From positions 11,201,626 through 11,265,625 of the forward strand of contig CM119270.1 of NCBI GenBank assembly GCA_051294375.1: a stretch of 64,000 bases of DNA, written 5' to 3'. Made by a program: the position numbers and the translations under genes. Below are positions 28,825 through 47,096 of this stretch, in pieces; the first letter of the stretch is position 1; every line of letters begins with the position of its first letter. A model generated the notes under the pieces. That model worked only from the letters and a program-made list of their open reading frames with translations, searched no databases and was not told the DNA's origin. The DNA comes from Paraspadella gotoi. Taxonomy: Eukaryota; Chaetognatha.

Positions 28825-30683
28825 TGAAAGAAAAGCTCTGGAGAAACGACTTAGAAAAGAAGGAGATAAAGACAGACAGATGGACAGACAGACATAGGAT
28901 CGGAGGCGATGGGAAAAGAAGCGAAGAAGCGAAACGAGCGTCGAGCGATTTGAAAAATAAAAAGGGTTTCATCGCGGTCTTCCTCTTTCAACGAGGTCTT
29001 CCTCTTTCATCGAGCGGAAGAATTAAAAGGCGGAATTAAAGGGAGACAGGAAAAAAAACTGGAGGCACGTAACCATCTCTCTCTCTCTCTCTCTCTTCTC
29101 CTCTCCTCTCTCTCTCTTCTCTCTCCTCTCTCTCTCTCTCTCTCTCCCCTATTTCATTAACCCCTCCCACCCATTTTCCCTCAGCCCCTAACGCCTACCA
29201 CCTTCCTCCCACCCTCCGTCTCAAAACCTCTTTCCCGGTCTCCCACCCCACTCTCTCGCCACCTCCATCCTCTCATCGCCACAACCGCCCTCCGCACCTC
29301 CGCGTCTCTTGACACGTCCCTCCTCCTCCTCTTCCCCCCGATCGCCCGCCGCCTCCTCCGACGCCGGTCATCACGGCAACCACCACCACAACACAACAAC
29401 AACAACGTGGTGGACGACGACGAGGACGACGAGATGGCGCTGGACGTCGACGGCGACGGCGATGGTGCTTACGGGAAGGCGCAGTTTACGGAGGACGACG
29501 TGGCGAGGGCGAGAGACGGGAGAGCGTCGTCGTCGTCGTCGTCGCGAGGAGAGACGTCGCCGGCCGGGTGAGTGTTGTTGTTGTTGTCGCCGTTGTTTTC
29601 CTCGTTTGTTGTTGTTGCAGGGACAGGTTGTCCGGGACGAGTTGCTTAACCTTATTATTGTGTTGCGACGAATATTGCTGACATCACGTTATCGAAGTTT
29701 GTTAAGACGGTTAATTTTTCTTTTTCTCTAGCGACGAAACTCGTTTGATGTCAGAAGAACTTCAAATCAACATAAGGAAGCTTTTGATTGGTGAGTGGAA
29801 AACCCTTCGATTCTGATCAATTGTCTCTTTCGGGCGAAACCCCACTGGTTGTCGCGCTTCACTTAGATTATTACCTGAGAATTAGCTTTTTTATTCACAA
29901 CTTATCATTATAATGCTATCTCATTTACTTTTCCGCAGAGGCGATAGCCAACAATCACAAAGAATCGTTGACGTCAGCTGGCGGTGCCACTCCCCCTTCC
30001 TCGACCACGCCCCCCAACGACGCACCCACTGACGCCGAATCAGAAAAAGACGCCGTCGTGACTTCCGGTTCCGGCGTCACTTCCGGCGACGACTCCAAAG
30101 TCGCCGACGCCGCCGATAGAATCATCGACTGCTTCATGAAGAACTTGAAGAACAAAGGAGCATCGGAGGAGAACCCGCAGTGGCCCGTCGAAGGTGGGCT
30201 TTGGGAAGCTGTTGCTTTAAGGGTAGCGTTTGTTTGTTTGATGATATCGTTACTGTTGTGGCCGACTTAATTAGACACGGTAATACTACAAGTTATTCTA
30301 TAATGCTTATAATTTATTTGATATATATATTTATTTTATCCTGCCCTTTTCTTATAAATAACCTAATTGACTTCATCTACAGGAATCAACAAGCGACAAC
30401 GATGCCACGTCTGTAGCCTTACCTACAAATCTCCTTTACTCAGCATCTCGTGTTGGCACGTGCACTGTCAAAGATGTTGGTTGTCGTCACTGGTAAGTGA
30501 AGTCACCCGTCAGTAGCGACGACTAAAAATCGTCATGTGAGATTAATATGGAGCAAGGCAGTGAAGAAATGACAATTCTTAATAACCTTTAAATAACTCT
30601 GTTATCCACAGGGCGCTAAGAAGTTGTGTCCCCAATGCCACACCATCACATCACCCTCTGATCTACGCCGCGTCTTTCTTTGA
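11422..30683 (+). CDS. RNF220: RNF220-like E3 ubiquitin-protein ligase, C-terminal part (8 exons)
   Basis: Vertebrate RNF220 is a RING E3 ligase that modifies SIN3B and Wnt/Shh pathway components. Proposed exons: 11422-11490, 18127-18169, 21522-21664, 29185-29567, 29732-29790, 29939-30193, 30383-30492 and 30612-30683, all in phase (378 codons including stop). Exons 2 and 3 join to TFSRVRTNRQNRLCSRI, matching the RNF220 TFLRVRANRQTRLNARI block. Exon 4 has LDVDGDGDGAYGKAQFTEDD, like the family's DLDVDGDDTLEYGKPQYTEAD. The last two exons encode the C-terminal RING (RCHVC, CWHVHCQRC, then GAKKLCPQCHTITSPSDL) ending RRVFL, where the vertebrate protein ends RRIYL. The first exon is supported only by splice sites and phase, and the 5' edge of exon 4 (29185) is uncertain. 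The N-terminal zinc-finger region and the family's YEW block are not seen; a 942-N gap at 22153-23094 lies in an intron. The identity is firm; N-terminal completeness is not. Confidence 0.88.
12620..16220. repeat. Noisy ~2-kb direct duplication around gaps
   Basis: Sequence at about 12620-14165 (two gaps inside) recurs at about 14590-16210 with many single-base indels. Matching landmarks include CATAGTAGT (near 12718 and 14701), CGACGTTTTGTTT (near 12990 and 15007) and GACTCGTCTTC (near 13853 and 15940). The indel-rich copy looks like uncorrected long-read gap filling or an unmerged haplotype. It lies within an intron of the RNF220-like gene, so no coding sequence is affected. Confidence 0.75.
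13460..13490. repeat. Short interstitial telomere-like CCCTAA tract
   Basis: Consecutive CCCTTA, CCCTAA and CCCATTA units run almost up to a 311-N gap that starts at 13494. They resemble a degenerate TTAGGG array on the complementary strand. Confidence 0.5.
17059..17190. repeat. CT-rich compound microsatellite with CTCTCTCG units
   Basis: About eight copies of an 8-bp CTCTCTCG unit (17070-17137) are followed by CTTT and CT repeats. It is intronic in the RNF220-like gene. The CpG in each unit distinguishes it from the other CT arrays. Confidence 0.9.
17570..17634. repeat. (CT)n microsatellite
   Basis: A pure dinucleotide array in an intron of the RNF220-like gene, about 0.5 kb upstream of the 18127 exon. 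Confidence 0.95.
18588..20318. repeat. ~865-bp tandem duplication with indel noise
   Basis: Copy 1 (18588-19453) and copy 2 (19454-20318) align along their whole length. Both begin with a GA run then AAAATCAGTGACTT and both end with TTGTGGCCACAATACCCAGA. Differences are nearly all one-base insertions or deletions, as expected from error-prone reads rather than from divergence. It lies between exons 2 and 3 of the RNF220-like gene. Confidence 0.85.
20839..20892. repeat. (CT)n microsatellite
   Basis: A pure dinucleotide array in the intron before the 21522 exon. Confidence 0.95.
22153..23094. other. Assembly gap (942 N) inside the RNF220-like gene
   Basis: This is the largest gap in the window. 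It lies between the exon ending 21664 and the exon starting about 29185, where the family would normally carry the acidic/YEW segment. A missing exon could sit here. Confidence 0.99.
23486..23640. repeat. CT/CTTT compound microsatellite
   Basis: About 155 bp of CT-rich repeat with CTTT and CTGT interruptions at the left end. It is intronic in the RNF220-like gene. Confidence 0.95.
24559..24970. repeat. Cluster of (GA)n microsatellites
   Basis: Two GA arrays (about 24559-24600 and 24910-24970) are separated by GAGACG-rich sequence. It is intronic in the RNF220-like gene. Confidence 0.9.
25815..25941. repeat. Hairpin with perfect 30-bp inverted arms
   Basis: The arm at 25815-25844 (starting ATTAGCGAAAACGAAG) is the exact reverse complement of 25912-25941. 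The 67-bp loop is almost pure AT with ATT repeats. Perfect arms suggest a young foldback/MITE-like insertion or a maintained cruciform. It is intronic in the RNF220-like gene. Confidence 0.9.
26080..26230 (+). repeat. Possible tRNA-derived SINE fragment
   Basis: GGTCGTAGGTTCAATCCC at about 26168-26185 resembles a tRNA B box with T-loop. The flanks do not fold into a tRNA: the presumed T stem pairs poorly and no clear A box stands at the right distance. This is at most a degraded SINE head. Confidence 0.3.
27139..27480. repeat. Two (CT)n microsatellites
   Basis: CT arrays at 27139-27225 and 27413-27480 are separated by pyrimidine-rich sequence. Both are intronic in the RNF220-like gene. Other GA/CT tracts follow at 28301-28339, 28790-28820 and 29080-29145; the last precedes the polypyrimidine tract before the proposed 29185 acceptor. 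Confidence 0.9.
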
Positions 30684-30748
30684 TCTTCGCCGCGTCTTTC
30701 TTTGATCTTCGCCGCGTTTTCTTTTGATCTTTGCCGCGCCTCCCAGAG
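30661..30748 (+). repeat. 22-bp minisatellite built on the RNF220 stop-codon end
   Basis: Four head-to-tail 22-bp units start at 30661, 30683, 30705 and 30727. The first unit encodes the final LRRVFL residues and nearly all of the stop codon; units 2 and 3 are close copies (CGCCGCGT then TTTG) now in the 3' UTR. Unit 4 is diverged. Because 22 is not a multiple of three, the copies shift frame and do not extend the protein. Confidence 0.9.
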
Positions 30749-30862
30749 ATCTTTCACGAACTGGCGACCAAATCCGCGCCTAAATCCGCGCCAATTTGGG
30801 GTTCGAATCGACATCCAATCTGACGCTTAAATTATTTTTTAAAACTTTAAAAAATCGCCCCC

Positions 30863-30922
30863 AATAAAGCAATCATACACCCTCGATGGACCGGGTCCTC
30901 GAAACGCCCCAACCAAAATAAA
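30863..30922 (+). promoter_or_regulatory. Candidate polyadenylation signals of the RNF220-like gene
   Basis: AATAAA occurs at 30863-30868 and again at 30917-30922, about 180 and 235 nt after the stop codon. T-rich sequence follows. Confidence 0.5.
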
Positions 30923-32020
30923 GCCGCATCTGCGTTGTTTTTGTTTTGTTGTTTTGTTCTGTTTCCCTTTTTCGCTTAGACGAATAGTAGCTTGTTAGAC
31001 GAGTCTTTTTTTTTAAAGACAGAAACTATCTTTTCTCCAGCTTCTTTTTTTTTGTGGTTTATTTTCTCTCTATTTATAAGCCCCTCTTTCTTGCTCTCTT
31101 TTTACTAACACAAAACCATACACGAATATAGAAACGATCCGATTTATTAATTATTATTATTATTGTCATGACTCGCTTATTTTATGTTTCAGTCCTTTTC
31201 CATCATCCATCTCTTCTAGTAGCAATGCTTTCGTTTAGTTATTAGACTCTCTCTTTCTCTCTCTTTCTTTCTTTTTCTCTCTTTCCCTCTTTTCCTCTCC
31301 CCTTCCTCCCAATTTTAAATACGGTGCTTGACGATTAAAAATTCTACTTCGTGGACAAAATAATCTGTCCAATTTAAAAGTCACAAAATTGTGTTTATTT
31401 TTTTCAGTCTTCCTCCTTTCTGATGCCTTTCCGTCTACTTTGCATTGTTGTAGCATCCCCTTACATCATTTTCTTCCCATTTGTGATTTATTTCGAAATA
31501 TTTAATTAAATTTCTCCCTGTTTACAATCTCCCTCTATTTGTAATCCATCCCGATTTACAAGAAAAAATATAAATATAAACGATTTGGTGTTCAGTCGCT
31601 TTTTAAAATTTGCATTTGATTGTGCAAAATAATGCGAAATTGATTTGAAGTAATTAGCCAATCAAGAGACAGAATACGGAATAAGTCAGTCAGCTAACCT
31701 TCTTTTAGAAAGGGAAAAAAATGTTTAAAAATTAAGAAACGAAAAACATGAAAATCGATCTTAATCTTTCATGTTTTAGATTAGTTGATTTGGATCACCG
31801 TCATTAAAACTTCTCAGTTATTCTGCACTCAACCTTTGCAACACTTCAAAGTTTATTGAGAAAAGCGTTCACATCGACGTATTTTCAGTTAAAATAATTG
31901 CTTTGATAGTTTGTTTAAAACTTTAAAGCGTAGCAAAAATATTAAAATCAAGTAGAATCAAAATTCGATTAGGAGATCAACCTGTGAACATTTTTAAATA
32001 GAATTTTTTTTTTTCAATTT

Positions 32021-32406
32021 TCGCATAAGCCCATATTTATACATAGTATAAAAATTTCAAAATTTCAAGATTTTGAAAAGCAGATTCGAATTCCTCACGA
32101 AAAGTTTATAAAAAGAAATATAACTCTTTTTAAAAAAAATATTTCATTAAGTGGGTCAAAATCCTAAAAAACTGAAATAGTTAACCTATACAAAAAATAT
32201 AAAAAATATAAAAAATAAAAAATATAAAAAATATTGTTTTCTTAATTTTGAGCTAACTTAATGAAATAATTTTTGATTAAGACTTATATTTTCTTTTATA
32301 AAATTTTAATGAGGAATTTGAATCTGCTTTCAAAACAAAACAAAAGTATTTTAAAATTTTGACATTTTCTATAGTGAGTACTATGTAGAAATATTGGCTA
32401 ATGCGA
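32021..32406. repeat. Foldback (MITE-like) element, copy 1
   Basis: The left arm TCGCATAAGCCCATATTTAT pairs with the right end at about 32378-32406. The inner parts also pair (TTCATTAAGTGGGTC near 32150 with TTAATGAAAT near 32260). The whole 386-bp unit is an imperfect palindrome with no coding capacity, consistent with a non-autonomous foldback transposon. Confidence 0.75.
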
Positions 32407-32568
32407 AAATTTAGAAATTAAATATTTTGTTTATATATCAATGTTCATTAAGGCGTAGTAAAATTTCTAAATTTAACTTTAATTAAAATTCTAAAAGTGA
32501 GGAATGAACAACATTATACTAATAAACATTTATGTAATAAAAAAATTTATAATAAATTTTACAACTTA

Positions 32569-32951
32569 CGCAGTAGGCCATATTTATACTAGTACTAATC
32601 CAATAAATATTAAAATTTCAAAACAGTTTTTTCTAAAATTTTTTTGCAGATTTGGATTCGTCATAAAAAGTTGATATAAAGAAATATAACTCTTTTTGAA
32701 AAATTCCTTCATTAAGTGGGTCAAAAATTAGAAAAAGCTATATTTTAAGCTGAAAATTAATTTTTTATATATTAAATGTAGTTTTTTTAATTTTTAACCC
32801 ACTTAATGAAAGAATTTTTAAAAATGATTTATATTTTCTTTTATCAACTTTTGACGAGGAATTCAAATCTGCAATCAAAATTAAGAAAAGCATATTTTGA
32901 AATTTTTCGATTTTATAAGAATAGTACTATATATAAATATAGCCTACTGCG
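32569..32951. repeat. Foldback (MITE-like) element, copy 2
   Basis: The arm CGCAGTAGGCCATATTTATA at 32569 pairs with the right arm ending at 32951 with very few mismatches. The inner segments, including TTCATTAAGTGGGT and ACCCACTTAATGAA, pair about the same centre near 32760. It shares arm and inner motifs with copy 1 and with the inner part of the large palindrome at 38749-39689. Confidence 0.85.
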
Positions 32952-33557
32952 AAAATTAAAACACATAAAATTATTTTTTTTTACATATTAATATTCACTG
33001 ATGGTATATTGTTCATAATTGACATTTAGAATTTTCGTATGTAACTTTCACTACGCCTTAATGTTCATGTATTCATGATCAACTATTCGAATTTTGCTCT
33101 GCAACTTACACTACGCCTTATTGTTCATATACACTTATCTCTAATTAGAAAAAATAGAAAATTAGCTACATTTATATAAGAATCCAGCTCTGCTTACTGA
33201 CGTCTAAAAAAAGTAACAACCTATTTTGGTTCTTCAATGCTTTTTCAATTAGTACTCTCAGTGTCTTTTGTTTACCAATTCTTTTTAACTGGCAATCAAT
33301 TGATCGTAGGTGTCCGTTTTAACAGAGAATATAGAAAGAAAAAAAAAAGACAAGCAACTCAATTCAAAATGTTAATTTTTCTCTATTTTTTTTTTGTTTT
33401 AAAATTTATATTCTAATTTCAAATATTTAAGAAAGAGATGTTATGGTAACCAACTGTGAATAGTGACTTAATTAACATGAATTTTACATTCTGTTCTTAT
33501 TTTACTTACATCGCTTCTTTATTTAATTCCGGAACTTTCAATCAACTGAAAAATATT

Positions 33558-40818
<7,261 letters not shown>

Positions 40819-40824
40819 TGGTTT

Positions 40825-40830
40825 AATAAA
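40825..40830 (+). promoter_or_regulatory. Candidate polyadenylation signal
   Basis: AATAAA begins only 7 nt after the TAA of the membrane-protein gene. Further candidates (AATAAATAAA) lie near 40916. The 3' UTR would be short, and the convergent scaffold gene ends at 41050. Confidence 0.45.
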
Positions 40831-41049
40831 GAAATTATGACAATTTTTTTTCAATCATCCTGAGTCTATCCGCCCTACCGGACCCAGTGTCACAGGTTAC
40901 CTACAATCACTACGTAATAAATAAAGTTCCGATGAAACTGAAGACGAGTAAAGATGGAAAAACGAACATGAAAATAAAATTGTGGAAAAAATGAACAAAA
41001 AAAAGGAAAAAAAGCATATATTTTTAGCGTTGTTTTTCCCTCTCAGTTT

Positions 41050-44000
41050 CTACTCCCGATCTCCAGTCGAATAGAGCGGCGCTTTATAGGAGCGATCGAA
41101 ATATTCGTGGGGCGACTCCAAATATCCGCCTTTCGTGTCGACCTCTGCGTCGACGGAGGCTTGAAGCAAAGAGGCTTTGGGTTTGGGCTTCTTCAACACG
41201 TCCGCCAGGAGGCGAAGGCCCGGCTTCATCGAGGCCCCCGTGATAGGGTGGGCCTCCTGCAATGTTTGGGGGCCACGAAAAAGGAATTACAGATTGAAGG
41301 AATTAACGAAAAGAGTTAATATGTTACCTCGGCGTTCCATCGGTAATAATACGAAGGGGAAACAGATTTTTCCGATTCTTCGTCCAAATAAGGAAGAGGG
41401 GAAACTTCGGCGTTGCGGCCGTTCAATTGAATCGTCACCTCCTGGAAAACAAAAGAGCAAGATTTCGTAGATTTATTTTGAATGACGCGATTTGAATTTT
41501 AACAAAGTTTTGTTCTCAATTTTCAGTCACTGTATTTGAAATTGGTACAACCAATATATAAATTATCCATTCATTTATTAAATAAGTTATCTTGTCCCTG
41601 ACTTTGGACAGGCTTTGGTGGTTTCAGGCCTCCATCACACTTGCAAGATAATAACAGCAGGTTTCTGCAAGCTTTCAAACAGGACTCTCTCACAGTTTTG
41701 AGAGAGTCTTGTTTGTCCCCATCAATGAAGTGGTATATTATGAAGTGGTATATTACTCTCATTTAATTCTAGTCATACATAGATCATTTTATTCCTCAAG
41801 TTTACGAGAGAGTAAATACAATACAAAAATCACAAACGCCGCTCACTCACTCACTCACCTGGTGATCGTAAGACCCGACAGAATCGGAGATAGAATCGCT
41901 CCTTCCCCTACCCCTTGTGCGTTCGGGCGGCGGCGGCGGCGGCGAGAGGCTCGACTCACCGGCGTCCATCTCGAACGCCGTCGGGTTTAGCGGCGGCGGC
42001 GGCGGAAACGCGACGTCGTAATCATCAAGGACGCCTTTCGGGGGGGGGTCAATGGATGCTCTTTTAAGTTGCGAATCTCTGTGTTCATAGGATAATCTTG
42101 GTTACGCTTTTGCCCCTTCAAGTTGTTATAAATTTTATGTTTTTAAATATTTTTAATCGGGACTACTTCCTTAATGCAAACAGTATTTTTGTAAGCTAAA
42201 AATTAAAATGTCGTACGATTCGAGATGACTTTTGCCCATCGAGCAGGCAGCAGGAAGAATGGCATCCGCACGTTTTGTCTTTTTTCCTACCTTCTCCGTC
42301 GGAATTTCCCGAGAGCTGTCGTTGTTTCTTTCCCCGCGTCATGGCCACTCGCTAAAGAGAAGGAACAGGAGTAAGTGAGGGAAGGAAAGAAAAGTAATAT
42401 AGAGTCGGACACCTGCGCCATCCGTCGCTCGTCGTCGCAACGAAATTCCCGTTGGAGTCTCTGCGTGACTTCCGATTTCTCCGAATCCAAATAATCCTTA
42501 AAGCTTTGGAGGTTGACCTCGGTGGCGTCGGGGGAACAGCAGGGAAAGTTGCAAGAGTCCGACATGTTGGGAGATCTGAAGGATTGATCCGTTTTTTATA
42601 TATAACTGCTGAAATTCTATCATGAAATATCCTTTACACAAACCTTATTTACATACTTGCAGAGTCTTTCTTATCTTGAAATGTAATCGATATGGATGAT
42701 ATTCTTTTTATTTTTTAGAATTTTTTTAATCAATTTGATGTTGACATACTATAAGAAAACCAAACCAAAGCTTCGGAGAAAATCAAAGCAAGAGTTAAGG
42801 TATCCAATTTTTTTAGCCATAACAATATGCATATGATATTGTGAAACTCGACTATGACACTGGACATGATTTTCCTACCTCAGCGACGACAAGGAAGTGG
42901 TTCTGCTTCTGGCGATTGGCTCCGCCTCGATGGCGCTGATGGTCTCCTCCAGAATCGCCAACTCGTTGTAGACGTCGCTCATGAGGTCGTCGTCGATGAC
43001 GGACTTCTCCGGTTTGCGGGAAAAGGATTGCGGCGGTGCCGATTTGGTCGTCGAGGGACGCGGGGAGGCGCCGCTGTGGGACTTGTGCCCCGGTTGAGGG
43101 GAAACGGCATCGCGTTGCCTGGGGACGCCGAGATAGGGGTTCGAGGAGGTGGAGGAACTTCTCCCTGCGGAGATACAGAAGTATGAGTTCTATTGTTTTC
43201 TAATGTGTCTCGATAAAGTTTATTTGTCTATTGACTGATTAATCATTGATAGATTTATCAATGATTAATTGACATATGTGTTTTTGAGTTGTAAGTAAAT
43301 TGATTTATTTTGGCCTACCATGTGCTCCTCCGCCAAGCATCTGCATATCCTGCACCAGCGTGGTGTAGGGCGAGGTGTCCCTCGAAGATCTGGGCGTGAA
43401 CCCGTGACCGGGCGATTGACCCGACGACTCCGTGCAACCGAGACGCTGTTGGGATCTTCCCGGTACCTCCAAACTCTTCATTTGGTGGTGAAGCTGCTGT
43501 TGATGCTGCAGATGCAGCTGATACTGCTGCTGGTGCTGCGTCGCTTGAGGATTGTGGTTCGGGGAAGCGGGTTGTTTGTTTTGAGGTAGATTCTGCTGTG
43601 TTTTTTGTATCGCCTTGGCGACGGGGCTGCCTGAGACGGTGGCGGCGGCGGCGGTCGGGGGATTTGACGGCGACTGCGACCGACTCCGGGTCGTAATAGC
43701 GATTCGCTTGGGCTTCGGGCTTTTTTGAGGCTGCTGCCCGACTTCCGCGGATCCGGCGTCCGTTTTCAAAATTTCCTGCTGTTCCGTGTAACGTCCCAGC
43801 GGCGAAGCAGCATTCTGGTATCTTTGCTGCTGCGAACGCTGCTGCTGCTGCTGTAATTGTGGAGAGGGGCTATTTTGCAGCGACGGCTGACGCTGATACT
43901 GTTGCGCCGGTGAGTGATATCGTTGTTGTTGTTGTTGATTCGTTTGTGGATTTGAATTTCGTTTTTGCACCGGTTGCTGCTGCTGTTGATGTTGAGGTTG

Positions 44001-45421
44001 CATACGCTGCTGCTGCTGAGGCTTCCCACGCGTCGTCGCTAGCGGCGACGGCGATGCTGATCCGCTGCTAATTCTCCGAGCTTGCACCCTCGGCGACGCT
44101 GGAACGCCTTCGCCGCTCCCGACGCCGCTCCCGCCGACACTTCCGCCTTCGCCGCCCGATGGCGAACAGTGCAGCACGATCCTTCGCTCGGAGACGTCGT
44201 TCTTTTTGAGGAAAACTGTCGTCTCGCTGATGCCCAGTTTGTCGGGCGACAGCGGCCCGACGCCCGGAGAGAGAGGGCTGACCGGCGAATCCTCCGCCCC
44301 AGAGTCTCTCCCCGATCCGAGGCGGCCGCGGGGGGAGGGTGAAGGCGGTCCCCTGGCGGGCAGAATCGCGACTCTGCCTGGCGGTGAGTGAAGGAGGGAA
44401 CTGGTAGAATAGAAAGACATTAATAATAAACCATATTTTCGAAACTAGAATAACAAAATATATAAAAGTATATATTTATAAGTAAAATTATGATCATTAT
44501 TATGTAGTATGTGATGACAAAAGCAATGACAGTCACCTGTCTTGCTCTCTTGTTTCCAAACTCTTGTTAATCGCTTCTATTTGACGTTTCACTTTTCTCC
44601 CGCGAGTCGATTGTTTCTTCCACAACGATCTCGCCACAGATGTCGCGCCATGAATGTTTCCTACGAATTTGAACAAAAGAATGGTTCATTCTCTTTTTCG
44701 AAGCGCAACGTACGTTAATCTTTTTTCTTTGAACTTTTACTACTCTTAGTTAAACTCTTATTTTTTAGAAGACATTCAGATTCCTCAAAGGCGAAGGCTA
44801 TGATCCCATTTCGATTACACCAATTTATTTCATTAAATTAAATCCAGACTCAAGTTCAGACCGATTTTAATTGAGAATAATANNNNNNNNNNATTTGAAC
44901 AAAAGAATTGTTCATTCTCTTTTTCGAAGCGCAACGTACGTTAATCTGTTATGAACATGTATTTTTTTTTTTGAACTTTTACTACTCTTAGTTAAACTCT
45001 TATTTTTTAGAAGACATTCAGATTCCTCAAAGGCGAAGGCTCTTACCTGCTATGATCCCATTTCGATTACACCAATTTATTTCATTTAATTAAATCCAGA
45101 CTCAAGTTCAGACCGATTTTTGTATTAATTGAGAATAATAAGAATAAGGATAAAAAATAAAAAATTATAATCTATTAATTTTATGTGTTACGAAACGATT
45201 CTACAACTCTACAGTTATTTCTCTAGTATGGTTCATCGGTTCTTATTTCATATACTGTAGCAATGATAGTAGTCAAAGCACGACACTGACTTGTCGCGAC
45301 AAAGTAAGACTGACTTACCAGGAGCAAGTCTGGCGGCCATTTCAGCTTCGCTTTCTTCCTCGCTATCGCTGTACTTTCGAGTTAAGGGTCCTTGACCAAG
45401 CAGAGGATATTTGGTCCCCAT
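41050..45421 (-). CDS. Gln/Pro/Ser-rich scaffold-like protein of unknown family (8 exons)
   Basis: Exons in transcript order: 45319-45421, 44537-44660, 43319-44400, 42879-43164, 42413-42575, about 41859-42076, 41328-41441 and 41050-41256 (about 765 residues). The N-terminus (MGTKYPLLGQGPLTRKYSDS) is followed by an acidic patch and a basic, helix-prone segment (LWKKQSTRGRKVKRQIEA). Exon 3 is low complexity: Pro/Ser/Gly-rich, then many poly-Gln runs, then TSPYTTLVQDMQ. Later exons hold predicted helices (DDDLMSDVYNELAILEETIS and LQSFKDYLDSEKSE), a poly-Pro exon (DYDVAFPPPPPLNP) and a C-terminus with PHEYFDRSYKAPLYS. There is no signal peptide or membrane segment, so a cytoplasmic adaptor or scaffold is my guess. 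Exon 6 needs one extra base in a 9-base G run at 42040-42048 to stay open. I recognise no family. Confidence 0.72.
41536..41765 (+). repeat. Dispersed repeat family B, copy
   Basis: It starts near GAAATTGGTACAACCAATAT, continues through CCCTGACTTTGGACAGGCTT and CTTTGGTGGTTTCAGGCCTC, and ends with AATGAAGTGGTATATTA. The copy is intronic in the scaffold-like gene. Full-length relatives are at 52060-52296 (reverse) and 61135-61345. Confidence 0.8.
43231..43275. repeat. Small AT-rich hairpin
   Basis: ATTAATCATTGATA pairs with TATCAATGATTAAT around a short loop. It lies in the 155-nt intron between exons 3 and 4 of the scaffold-like gene. Confidence 0.7.
44697..45145. repeat. Gap-flanking direct duplication in intron 1
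   Basis: The block from ATTTGAACAAAAGAAT to TGAGAATAAT (ending 44882) is repeated from 44893, with small differences, across a 10-N gap. It lies in intron 1 of the scaffold-like gene and is probably an assembly artefact. Confidence 0.8.

Positions 45422-47096
<1,675 letters not shown>

Larger units (their letters stand above)
30923..33557. other. AT-rich intergenic interval
   Basis: It lies between the RNF220-like gene and the next plus-strand gene. Apart from two foldback elements (32021-32406 and 32569-32951) I see only AT-rich sequence and a short CT-rich patch near 31245-31305. A small repeated CACTACGCCTTA...TGTTCAT motif occurs at about 33050 and 33110. Confidence 0.6.

Noticed and set aside
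29309-29731. Thr/Arg-rich plus-strand frame (MTRPSSSSSPR...)
   Set aside because: It is the wrong frame of the RNF220 exon at 29185-29567. The in-phase frame carries the conserved LDVDGDGDG...YGKAQFTE block.
43320-44391. Plus-strand frames opposite the poly-Gln exon
   Set aside because: They are antisense shadows of a low-complexity GC-rich exon and have no splice structure.
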